Of a DNA stretch of 64,000 bases, positions 34,701 to 42,075 are shown piece after piece. The translations under genes and the position numbers were made by a program. Every line of letters begins with the position of its first letter. The first letter of the stretch is position 1. The DNA comes from Streptomyces parvus (GTDB taxonomy: Bacteria; Actinomycetota; Actinomycetes; Streptomycetales; Streptomycetaceae): contig NZ_BMRY01000015.1 of the NCBI RefSeq assembly GCF_014648875.1, forward strand, positions 1 to 64,000. Direction: 5' to 3'. The notes beneath the pieces were generated by a model. The model searched no databases. It was not told where the DNA came from and saw only the letters and a list, made by a program, of their open reading frames with translations.

Positions 34701-35364
34701 CCGTACGCCGCCGGGTGATCGAGCCCTCCCGCACCCGCCAGTAGTAGACGTGCTCGGCGAGGACGTCGACCGAGCCCGCGAGATAGTGCGCGGGGATCAT
34801 CACCGGCGTGTCCTCGTACAGCCTGCCCTCGGGGAAGGCGAAGGCGTGCGTGTCCCAGAAGGACCGCCGGAACACCTTGTTCCACGCCACCCGGTCGGCC
34901 AGCAGACGCGGATCCCGGGTGATGTGCGTACGCGTCCGGGGGCCTGTCAGCCAGCGGTACTGCCAGGCCTGCTGCCGCCCCTGCCCGGTCAGCCTCCACA
35001 CGTTGCCGGTCGCCAGATCGGAGCCGCTCGACTCCAGGGAGGCCGTCATCCGCTCGTACGCGTCGTGCACGACGACGTCGTCGCTGTCCGCGAACGCCAG
35101 GTAGGGCACGGTGGGGGTGGTGTGCCGGACGCCGGTGTTGCGGGCGGCGCTCAGGCCGGCGTTCTGCTGTCGGATCAGCCGGAAGCGGCTGTCCCGCGCC
35201 GCGAACTCCGCCGCGATCCGGGCGCTTCCGTCCGTCGAACCGTCGTCGACCATCACCACCTCGATCGCGTCGAGGGTCTGCTCCGCCACCGACCGCAGGC
35301 AGTCCTCCAGATAGGCCTCCACGTTGTGGACGGGGACGACGACGCTGAGGAGCGGTGGCTTCAT
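31711..35364 (-). CDS. bifunctional GT2 glycosyltransferase / CDP-glycerol glycerophosphotransferase (TagF-like 1)
   Basis: A 1217-residue two-enzyme protein. Residues 1 to about 250 are a GT2 domain with VVVPVHNVEAYL, VVMVDDGSTDGS and FADSDDVV, so its catalytic motifs are intact. A long, poorly conserved, Gly/Pro/Ala-rich middle (about 330-800) follows. The C-terminal glycerophosphotransferase domain has VVQTWHGTPLGRFG (catalytic His937), LYAPTYRD and VTDYAGLMFDF, where the usual DYSS reads DYAG. It likely adds a sugar and polymerises or primes polyol-phosphate units of a wall polymer at the cytoplasmic membrane face. It is divergent from the next TagF-like gene across a 100-base gap. Confidence 0.9.
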   Translation of the reverse strand: MKPPLLSVVVPVHNVEAYLEDCLRSVAEQTLDAIEVVMVDDGSTDGSARIAAEFAARDSRFRLIRQQNAGLSAARNTGVRHTTPTVPYLAFADSDDVVVHDAYERMTASLESSGSDLATGNVWRLTGQGRQQAWQYRWLTGPRTRTHITRDPRLLADRVAWNKVFRRSFWDTHAFAFPEGRLYEDTPVMIPAHYLAGSVDVLAEHVYYWRVREGSITRRRTDVTGVRDRIAACEQVSAFLGGRDAAQRRAYDASCLRDDFGYFLDGLPMGGEAYRAAFLEGAGAFVDRAGPEVLEGLPVELRIKWQLVRERRVAELLEVLAFERANGTGTFAVEGIPGRRRAVYPGVRGASAPLTGKDVPAVARLLEARWGADGKLRLRGYAYLRNLPAGSTHRRLTLGMVRAERGRAVRPVPVRPVPAPEATVNSGQELHGYDHAGFEMVLDPDRLPATAEGGGWLVGLVLAAPGTIRRVAVRAQDAGADQPLVHDLGDGRRAVLDFLGGRLRLTVSHLRARAEEHRTVAVGTAGASLEIAGRLLDGTTRPAALVLTREDGEECSCAVAYGEGSGPQGRAPGPDTGTPGPGGLSFTARVPLAELAGAPPAVHRAPREVEAAGGARWRVRLLLDDGTRVPLPAAPDLPPPACADPAGDLVLDLAGLPYADRVEATPEGGLRISGAYAPAGAGAADTPGARLVLRHETLHEVVPAAETEVIDATTDTNGTPGARGTGVGTRGTHPALRFSALIAPPLPEGRWEVRLDDRPVRVLGSAAAQLPCGDEDETALRLERRHGDRLSVVAPPGLPAAGRSAYGRRLLRAAHHPDPRRPSTSRTLPLLRDRRTPRTSHASRTLPLRDTVLYAGGDSPRAVHAELVRRGTDAEHLWVTGTTPGRITHVPPGARAVPVHSAAWYEALARSRRIVTDDQLPAWFERRPGQTVVQTWHGTPLGRFGSGLADSLYADHQHLATLPQRSAQWSVLISPSRFATPLLRRSLAYEGEVLEAGSPANDVLFPPVRDKAAEEVRRGLGIPEEHRVVLYAPTYRDHLAHPSAAASASSADRTAPGPYRWDPALDPHALARTLGPGHTVLVRRHPRVTGSVPAGPGVLDVSRHPGAAGLLLIADVLVTDYAGLMFDFALTGRPMLFHTYDLEHYRDTVRGFCLDFETRAPGPLLVTTDEVAQALRDTDRSAARHADAYESFRRDYCDLDDGNAAARVADRLLADAE

Positions 35365-35464
35365 GTCCTGGTCAACAGAGGCCGGGTCCCGGGGTCACCG
35401 CCGCTGACCCGAACGGGTGAACGCGAGCCGTCCGTTCCCCGCCCCGGGATTACGCTCGGCTGCC

Positions 35465-36652
35465 ATGCCCACCCGAGCTTCCGTGAAGCGGTACGTCCGC
35501 AGGCAGGTCATGCGGGCCGCCTACCGCACCGACCTCCGCCGCCCGCTCGACCCGAACCTCGCCGTCTACGGCGCGTACTGGAACCGGGGCGTCGCCTGCA
35601 ACCCGGCCGCCGTCCACGCCAAGGCCCGCGAACTCGCTCCGCACATCAGGGGTGTGTGGGCCGTCTCCTCCCGGCACCGCGACCGGTTGCCCCCGGGCGT
35701 GCCGTACGTCATCGAGGGCTCGCGCTCCTACTGGCGGGCGATGGCCACCGCCACCTACCTGGTCAACAACTCCAGCTTCCCCGGCGGTTTCACCAAACGC
35801 CCCGGTCAGCGCTACCTCCAGACCCACCACGGCACCCCGCTCAAGACGATGGGCCTGGACCAGCGGGCCTACCCCGAGCTGGCCCGGAAGGCGGACTTCG
35901 CCAAGATCCTGGCCCACGTGGGCCAGTGGGACTTCAGCCTGTCCGCCAACCCGCACAGCACCGAGGTGTGGGACCGCGTCTACCCGGGCTCGTACCAGCG
36001 GCTCGACCTCGGCTACCCCCGCAACGACGCCCTTTTCACCGCCACCGCCGAGGACATCGCGAAGATCCGCGCCGAACTCGGCATCCGTGCGGACCAGACC
36101 GCACTCCTCTACGCCCCGACCCACCGCGACTACCGGGAGGGCTTCGTCCCCGACCTCGACCCGGAGCGCCTGGCTCGCGAACTGGGTCCGGAATACGTGG
36201 TGTTGGTGCGCGCCCACTACTTCTACGGCCGGTCCGCCGGACTCGGGAGCGCGCCGGCCGGACGCGTCCTGGACGTCACCGCGCACCCCCGGGTCGAAGA
36301 ACTCTGCCTGGCCGCCGACGCGTTGATCACCGACTACTCCTCGCTGGCGTTCGACTACGCCTGCCTGGACCGTCCGATCGTGGTTCACGCCCCCGACTGG
36401 GACGCCTACCGGACCACGCGCGGCACGTACTTCGACCTGCTCTCCGGCCGGTCCGGCGACACCCCGGGCCCCGTCACCACCACCTCCGACGAGCTGGTCG
36501 AGGTGTTCCGTGCGGGGGAGTGGCGCTCGCCCGCGTCGGCCGCGCTGCGCACCGCGTTCCGGGAGCGGTTCTGCCCGTACGACGACGGGCACGCGGCGGA
36601 ACGGGTCGTACGGCGGTTCTTCGCCGTCCCCTTTGCCCCGCCCAGTCGTTGA
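35465..36652 (+). CDS. CDP-glycerol glycerophosphotransferase family protein (TagF/TagB-like 2)
   Basis: A 395-residue protein made only of the glycerophosphotransferase (GT-B-like) domain. Motifs are LQTHHGTPLKTMG with catalytic His122, LLYAPTHRDYR, and ALITDYSSLAFDY. The N-terminus is basic (VKRYVRRQVMRAAYR), typical for a peripheral membrane enzyme like TagB/TagF. It transfers glycerol-phosphate or a related polyol phosphate from a CDP donor to the growing polymer. The start was set at ATG 35465; 16 upstream in-frame residues are not conserved-looking. It heads a plus-strand run to 46075. Confidence 0.9.
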   Translation: MPTRASVKRYVRRQVMRAAYRTDLRRPLDPNLAVYGAYWNRGVACNPAAVHAKARELAPHIRGVWAVSSRHRDRLPPGVPYVIEGSRSYWRAMATATYLVNNSSFPGGFTKRPGQRYLQTHHGTPLKTMGLDQRAYPELARKADFAKILAHVGQWDFSLSANPHSTEVWDRVYPGSYQRLDLGYPRNDALFTATAEDIAKIRAELGIRADQTALLYAPTHRDYREGFVPDLDPERLARELGPEYVVLVRAHYFYGRSAGLGSAPAGRVLDVTAHPRVEELCLAADALITDYSSLAFDYACLDRPIVVHAPDWDAYRTTRGTYFDLLSGRSGDTPGPVTTTSDELVEVFRAGEWRSPASAALRTAFRERFCPYDDGHAAERVVRRFFAVPFAPPSR

Positions 36653-36692
36653 TTCCGACAGCTCACGCACACCGCCAGGTTGGGAGACGTCC

Positions 36693-37469
36693 ATGCACCG
36701 GTCCGCCTACGAGCAGATGGAACTCTGCATCAAGGAGTATCTGCCCGTCGAGGGACCCGCATCCGGTCACGGCGCCTACCGGGTCGTCGACCTCGGGTCG
36801 CGGATCTCCGGCAAGCAGACCCGTACCCACCGGGCGCTCCTCGCCCGGCACCCCATCGACTACTTCGGGGTCGACGTCCAGGACGGCCCCAACGTCGACG
36901 CGGTGATGGCGAAGCCGTACCGCATCCCCGCGCGCTCCAACAGCGCCGATGTCGTCCTCTCCGGGCAGGCGTTCGAGCACATCCCGTTCTTCTGGGCGTC
37001 GATGCTGGAGATCGCCCGCATTCTCAAGCCCGGCGGACACGCGTTCATCACCGCCCCCTCGCGGGGCCACGTCCACGACGCCCAGGACTGCTGGCGCTAC
37101 TACCCCGACGGATTCCGCGCCCTCGCCGCCCACTCCCGGCTCGAACTGGTCGAGGCCTACACCGACTTCCCGCCGCAGAAGGGGATCTGGCACGACTACC
37201 GGGCCATCGACAGGAAGGCCGCCTACTGGGGCGACTCCGTCGGTGTCTTCCGCAAGCCGCGCCGCTACCCCCGCCTGACGATGTTCGTCGTGCGGGAGTC
37301 CGCGGTGTGGTGGGCCAACCGGGTCGGCGGCGTGGACGGCGTCCCGCTGCCCCGGCCGGTGGACGGCCGCGACCGGTGCGGCAGGTCCACCGCCGCCCCC
37401 GTGCCCGAGCCCGTGTCCGGGCCGGACTCCGCGCCCGCCCCGGCGTCCGCCCCCGGAACCGCGCCGTAA
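36693..37469 (+). CDS. class I SAM-dependent methyltransferase
   Basis: A 258-residue methyltransferase. Motif I is YRVVDLGSRISGKQT (about 28-42), the acidic ribose-binding strand is YFGVDVQDGPNVD, and motifs IV to VI are SADVVLSGQAFEHIPFFW and RILKPGGHAFITAPS. The C-terminal 30 residues are Pro/Ala-rich and disordered. In this setting it probably methylates a sugar or polyol of the envelope polymer, but the substrate is not shown by sequence. The ATG at 36693 lies 40 bases after the TagF-like 2 stop. Confidence 0.86.
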   Translation: MHRSAYEQMELCIKEYLPVEGPASGHGAYRVVDLGSRISGKQTRTHRALLARHPIDYFGVDVQDGPNVDAVMAKPYRIPARSNSADVVLSGQAFEHIPFFWASMLEIARILKPGGHAFITAPSRGHVHDAQDCWRYYPDGFRALAAHSRLELVEAYTDFPPQKGIWHDYRAIDRKAAYWGDSVGVFRKPRRYPRLTMFVVRESAVWWANRVGGVDGVPLPRPVDGRDRCGRSTAAPVPEPVSGPDSAPAPASAPGTAP

Positions 37470-37495
37470 TCAATGGCAGGTTGACGAAAAGTGAC

Positions 37496-38377
37496 ATGAG
37501 CCGCAAACCGCGCGTACTGTCCCGGGGCATGGCTTGGCGCAACGCCGTCAACGGCGTCCTTCAGCAGCTCACCGGATACCAGCTCAGGCGTGTCCCGGTG
37601 CCCGCCGCCCGCACCGCCCCCGCCGGTTCCGCCCCGGCCCCGGCCGCCCCGGCGGCGGCCCCCGCACCCGCCCCGAAGCCCAAGGCGAAGAAGTCCGCCC
37701 CCGCGTTCCCGGCGGACTACGACGACGAGGCGAAGGACATCATCCGCGCGGTCAAGCCGTACTCGATGACCTCGCCGGAGCGGCTCAACGCCTTCATCCT
37801 CGCCACCCGGTACGTCGCCCGGCACGACATCCCCGGCGACATCGTCGAGTGCGGTGTCTGGCGCGGCGGTTCGATGCAGGCGTGCGCCCGGACCCTGCTG
37901 TCCCTGGGGGAGACCGAGCGCGACCTCTACCTCTTCGACACGTACGAGGGGATGACCCCGCCCACCGCCGAGGACCTGCGGCGCGACGGCCGGCCGGCCC
38001 AGGAACTCCTGGACGCCCAGGGCAAGGACCGGCCGATCTGGGCGGTCGCGTCACTGGAGGACGTCAAGGCCGGCTTCGAGGACGTCCCGTACCCGAAGGA
38101 GCGCGTGCACTACGTGCAGGGCCGGGTCGAGGACACCGTCCCCGCGCAGGCCCCGGAGCAGATCTCGATCCTTCGCCTGGACACCGACTGGTACGCCTCC
38201 ACCAAGCATGAACTGGAGCACCTGTACGACCGGTTGGTCCCCGGTGGCGTCCTGCTGATCGACGACTACGGCTACTGGCAGGGCTCGCGGCAGGCGGTGG
38301 ACGAATTCCTGGAGAAGACCGGTGAGCGACTCCTCCTGCTCCGGATGGACGAGGGCCGGATCGCCGTCAAGCCCTGA
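37496..38377 (+). CDS. TylF/MycF-family O-methyltransferase
   Basis: A 293-residue protein of the TylF/MycF/NovP group, metal-dependent sugar O-methyltransferases known from antibiotic and glycan pathways. After an Ala/Pro/Lys-rich linker (about 37-68) the core shows DIVECGVWRGGSMQACA (SAM loop), LYLFDTYEGMTPPT, ISILRLDTDWYASTKHEL and VLLIDDYGYWQGSRQAV with metal-binding Asp residues. It probably methylates sugar hydroxyls of the locus polymer. The start at 37496 is favoured; ATG 37529 is possible. It follows the other methyltransferase by 26 bases. Confidence 0.9.
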   Translation: MSRKPRVLSRGMAWRNAVNGVLQQLTGYQLRRVPVPAARTAPAGSAPAPAAPAAAPAPAPKPKAKKSAPAFPADYDDEAKDIIRAVKPYSMTSPERLNAFILATRYVARHDIPGDIVECGVWRGGSMQACARTLLSLGETERDLYLFDTYEGMTPPTAEDLRRDGRPAQELLDAQGKDRPIWAVASLEDVKAGFEDVPYPKERVHYVQGRVEDTVPAQAPEQISILRLDTDWYASTKHELEHLYDRLVPGGVLLIDDYGYWQGSRQAVDEFLEKTGERLLLLRMDEGRIAVKP

Positions 38378-38595
38378 CCCGCGTCCTGCGCAGTCGTGCC
38401 GAGCCCCGTGCCCTCACCGGTGCGGGGCTCGAACGCGTCACCGGCGCGCCCCCGGGCGCCCGACTCCGCCCCTCCCGTCACTCGAACGGACCCCCTCGGG
38501 TGACCGGTGACCACGGCGCGGGTTGTACCCCATGGCCCCCGGCGGGCCCTCCAGGCCCCCCGAAGCCCCATTCCCCGGAAGGATCGTGCGCCGCG

Positions 38596-41500
38596 ATGGC
38601 ACCCCGTCTCACCGTCGTCGTCCCCCTCTACAACGTCGAGGAGTACCTCGGTGCCTGCCTGACCTCGCTCGCCGAGCAGACCATGCCGGACCTGGAGGTC
38701 GTCCTCGTCGACGACGGCTCCACGGACAACGGCCCCGCACTGGCGCAGGAGTTCACCGAACGCGATCCCCGCTTCCGGCTGATCCGGCAGGAGAACGCCG
38801 GGCTCGGCGCGGCCCGCAACGCCGGGGTCCGCGAGGCCCACCCCGGTGCGGAGTTCCTGACGTTCGTCGACAGCGACGACGTCGTCCCGCCCGGCGCGTA
38901 CGCCCGGATGCTCGCCGAACTCGACCGTTCCGGCTCCGACTTCGCCACGGGGAACGTCCTGCGGCTGCGTGCCAACGGGGATCTCGAACAGTCCCCGATG
39001 TTCCGCAAACCGATGGAGAAGGCCCGTCCGGCCACCCATGTCACCCGGGACTGGATCCTGCTCGGCGACCGTATCGCCTGCAACAAGGTGTTCCGCCGCA
39101 CCTTCTGGGACGAGCACGCCTTCGCCTTCCCGACAGGCGTGCTGTACGAGGACATCGCCGTCGTCCTTCCCGCCCACTTCCTGGCCCGCTCGGTCGACGT
39201 CGTCGAGGAGCCCGTCTACCACTGGCGCGACCGCGACGGGTCGATCACCACCCGGCGGGCCGTCCCCCGGGGCATCCGTGACCGGGTCACCGCCGTCACC
39301 ACCGTCAGCCGCTTCCTCGCCGAGCGGTCATCGAAGGAAGGCGCGGCCGACGCCGCCGAGGCCAAGCGCCGCTACGACGCCCACGCCCTCTCCGGCGACC
39401 TGTGGCTGTTCATCGAGGCCCTGCCGGACGGCGACGCGGAGTTCCACGAAGCCTTCCTGGAGCACGCCGGCGCGTTCGCCTCCACCGTCGAACCCGGCGT
39501 CCTCGCCTCGCTGCCCCTGCATCTGCGGGTCAAGTGGCAGCTCATCCGCGAACGCCGGCTCCCCGAACTCCTCGCCCTCCTCGCCGACGAGAAGAAGGAC
39601 CGGGACACCTTCCACGTCCGCGGACTGCTCCGCCCCCGCGCCCACCACCCCGCCGTCCGCGACCCGCTGCCACCCGCCGCCACCGCGCTCACCGCCGCCG
39701 ATCTGCCCGTCCACGCCCACCTCACCGAGGCCGTCTGGCGGGACGGGCTGCTGCATCTGACCGGGTACGCCCATGTGCGCAACGCCCCGGGCGGGGCCCC
39801 GCGCCTCGGCTGGCTGCGGGCCGGGAAGCGGCTGGTCCCGTTGCGGCTGCGCCCCGTCGGCGGCGACGAGGCCACCGCCCGGTCCGGCCGCTCCCTGCAC
39901 CGGTACGACCGTGCCGGGTTCACCGCCGTCGTCGACCCGCGCACGCTCGCCGCGAAAGCGGGCGGCGGCCGTACGACCTGGAAGCTGGAGGCCGTCGTCG
40001 TCGGCGCCGGCCGGCCGCGCCGGGGCCCGATGCGGCTCGTCGGCACCCCGGCCCCGCCCGCCGTGACGTACACCGACGAGCGGACCCGTGTAGTCCCCGT
40101 CCTGTCCGGCAACAAGCTGGAGCTGCGCACCGAACGCGTCGCCGCCGTCCTGACCGGGCAGTCGGCGGTCGAGGACGCCGTGCGCCTGGAGGTGAAGGTC
40201 CTCGGCGACGCCGGGCCCGTCGCCCTCCGGCTCACCGAGTGGCGCACCAAGGAGACCCGGGAGTTCGCCCTGCGCGGCTCGCCCGGCTCCCGGGCGGCGG
40301 ACATCCCGCTCAGCGCCTTCCGGGGGGAGGACGACATCTGGGGCGTCCAACTCATCGTTGAGGGCAAGCCACTGACCGTCGCCGCCCGGCCCGACGGGCA
40401 GGACGGGCGTTACGCCCTGCCCGGCGGGCGCGAGGTCCACGCGGCCCCCAACCCCTCGGGCGACCTCGTCCTCACCGACCGGGCCGTCCAGCCCGTCGTC
40501 ACCGCCGCCGTCTGGGAACGATCGGGCGAGCTGGTCCTCGAAGGCGCCTTCCCCGAGCGCACGGGCACCGCGCACGAACTCGTCCTGCGCCACAGCGGCC
40601 ACCAGGAGGAAGCCGTCGTCGCGGTGGACCGGGGAGACGGCGACCACTTCCGGGCCGTGATCGCGCCCGCCGCCGTCGAAGGGCCCGGCGGAGCAATGCC
40701 GCTGGCCGAGGGGCGCTGGTACCTCTTCCTGCGGACGCCGGGGGAGCGGGACCCGGAGGTGTACCGGCCGCTCCGGCTCAGCACCCCCCTGCACAGCACC
40801 CTGCCCCGGCAACATCATCAGAACCACAGGGACTTCACCCTCCAGCGGCGCTACCACGACCGGCTCGTCCTGGAGTCCGGCAGCGCCCTCCCGGCCGCCG
40901 ACCGGGGACCGTACGGGCAGCGCGTCCGGCGCGAGCGGTACGCCGTCCTCCGTACCGTCGCCCCGGCCGCCACCCGCCCCGCCGTCCTCTACTCCAGCTT
41001 CGACGGCCGCCAGTTCTCCGACTCGCCCCGTGCCATCCACCGCGAACTCGCCGCCAGGGAACCGGACATCGAGCATCTGTGGGTCGTCCGCGACCAGCAG
41101 GCGGCCGTGCCCGACGGGGTCCGGCCCGTCGCCCTGCACAGCGCCGAGTGGTACCAGGCGCTGGCCCGCAGCCGGTGGATCGTCACCAACACCCATCTCC
41201 CCGAGTGGTTCGAGCGGGCCGAGGGCCAGTGCGTCGTCCAGACCTGGCACGGCACCCCCCTCAAACGCATCGGCCGCGACCTCGCCGGCACCCCGCACGC
41301 CGACGCCGCGTACATGGCCTCCATGGAACGCCGGTCCGCCCAGTGGAGCGTGCTCGTCTCGCCGAACAGCTTCTCCACCCCCGTCCTGCGCCGCGCCTTC
41401 GGCTACGGCGGCGAGGTCCTGGAGTGCGGCTACCCGCGCAACGACCTGCTGTACGCCTCCGACCGGGCCAAGGTCGCCGCCGCCGTACGCGAACGGCTCG

Positions 41501-42075
41501 CGATCCCCGAGGGGCGGCGCGTGATCCTCTACGCCCCGACCTGGCGCGAGGACCAGCCCCGGAAGGCGGGGAGGTACGCCCCCGACCTCCACCTCGACCT
41601 GGAACACGCCCGCGACGTCCTCGGCGACGACCACGTCCTCCTGGTCCGGCGGCACTACCTCGTCGGCGGCAGCGTCCCCGACACCGACTTCGTGCGGGAC
41701 GTCTCCCGCCACCCGGACGCCGCCGAACTGCTACTGATCAGCGACGCGTTGGTCACCGACTACTCCTCGATCATGTTCGACTTCGCGCAGACCGGCCGGC
41801 CCATGGTCTTCCACACCTACGACCTGGCCCACTACCGCGACACCCTGCGTGGCTTCTGCTTCGACTTCGAGCACCGCGCCCCCGGCCCCCTGATCCCCGA
41901 CTCCGCCGGGATCGTGGCCGCGCTCCGCGACCCGGACGCGGCCACCGCCGGACACCGGGAGGCGTACGAGCAGTTCCGGGAGGCGTTCTGCGACCTCGAC
42001 GACGGGACCGCCGCCGCCCGGGTCGTGGACCGGATGCTCAAGAGCGAACGGGCCGTCGAGGGGGAGCAGGCATGA
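38596..42075 (+). CDS. bifunctional GT2 glycosyltransferase / CDP-glycerol glycerophosphotransferase (TagF-like 3)
   Basis: A 1159-residue protein with the same layout as TagF-like 1. The GT2 domain (1 to about 250) has VVVPLYNVEEYL, VVLVDDGSTDNG and FVDSDDVV. A long variable middle follows. The glycerophosphotransferase domain has VVQTWHGTPLKRIG (His885), LYAPTWRED and LVTDYSSIMFDF. All catalytic motifs are intact, making it the best candidate for the main polymerase. The start at ATG 38596 gives a normal GT2 N-terminus. It overlaps the next gene in an ATGA, showing translational coupling. Similarity to TagF-like 1 suggests an old duplication. Confidence 0.92.
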   Translation: MAPRLTVVVPLYNVEEYLGACLTSLAEQTMPDLEVVLVDDGSTDNGPALAQEFTERDPRFRLIRQENAGLGAARNAGVREAHPGAEFLTFVDSDDVVPPGAYARMLAELDRSGSDFATGNVLRLRANGDLEQSPMFRKPMEKARPATHVTRDWILLGDRIACNKVFRRTFWDEHAFAFPTGVLYEDIAVVLPAHFLARSVDVVEEPVYHWRDRDGSITTRRAVPRGIRDRVTAVTTVSRFLAERSSKEGAADAAEAKRRYDAHALSGDLWLFIEALPDGDAEFHEAFLEHAGAFASTVEPGVLASLPLHLRVKWQLIRERRLPELLALLADEKKDRDTFHVRGLLRPRAHHPAVRDPLPPAATALTAADLPVHAHLTEAVWRDGLLHLTGYAHVRNAPGGAPRLGWLRAGKRLVPLRLRPVGGDEATARSGRSLHRYDRAGFTAVVDPRTLAAKAGGGRTTWKLEAVVVGAGRPRRGPMRLVGTPAPPAVTYTDERTRVVPVLSGNKLELRTERVAAVLTGQSAVEDAVRLEVKVLGDAGPVALRLTEWRTKETREFALRGSPGSRAADIPLSAFRGEDDIWGVQLIVEGKPLTVAARPDGQDGRYALPGGREVHAAPNPSGDLVLTDRAVQPVVTAAVWERSGELVLEGAFPERTGTAHELVLRHSGHQEEAVVAVDRGDGDHFRAVIAPAAVEGPGGAMPLAEGRWYLFLRTPGERDPEVYRPLRLSTPLHSTLPRQHHQNHRDFTLQRRYHDRLVLESGSALPAADRGPYGQRVRRERYAVLRTVAPAATRPAVLYSSFDGRQFSDSPRAIHRELAAREPDIEHLWVVRDQQAAVPDGVRPVALHSAEWYQALARSRWIVTNTHLPEWFERAEGQCVVQTWHGTPLKRIGRDLAGTPHADAAYMASMERRSAQWSVLVSPNSFSTPVLRRAFGYGGEVLECGYPRNDLLYASDRAKVAAAVRERLAIPEGRRVILYAPTWREDQPRKAGRYAPDLHLDLEHARDVLGDDHVLLVRRHYLVGGSVPDTDFVRDVSRHPDAAELLLISDALVTDYSSIMFDFAQTGRPMVFHTYDLAHYRDTLRGFCFDFEHRAPGPLIPDSAGIVAALRDPDAATAGHREAYEQFREAFCDLDDGTAAARVVDRMLKSERAVEGEQA

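Noticed and set aside
31276-36906. A 1876-codon plus-strand frame across the TagF-like genes
   Set aside because: Shadow frame opposite the intact GT2/glycerophosphotransferase gene; composition is Arg/Gly/Pro-rich with no motifs.
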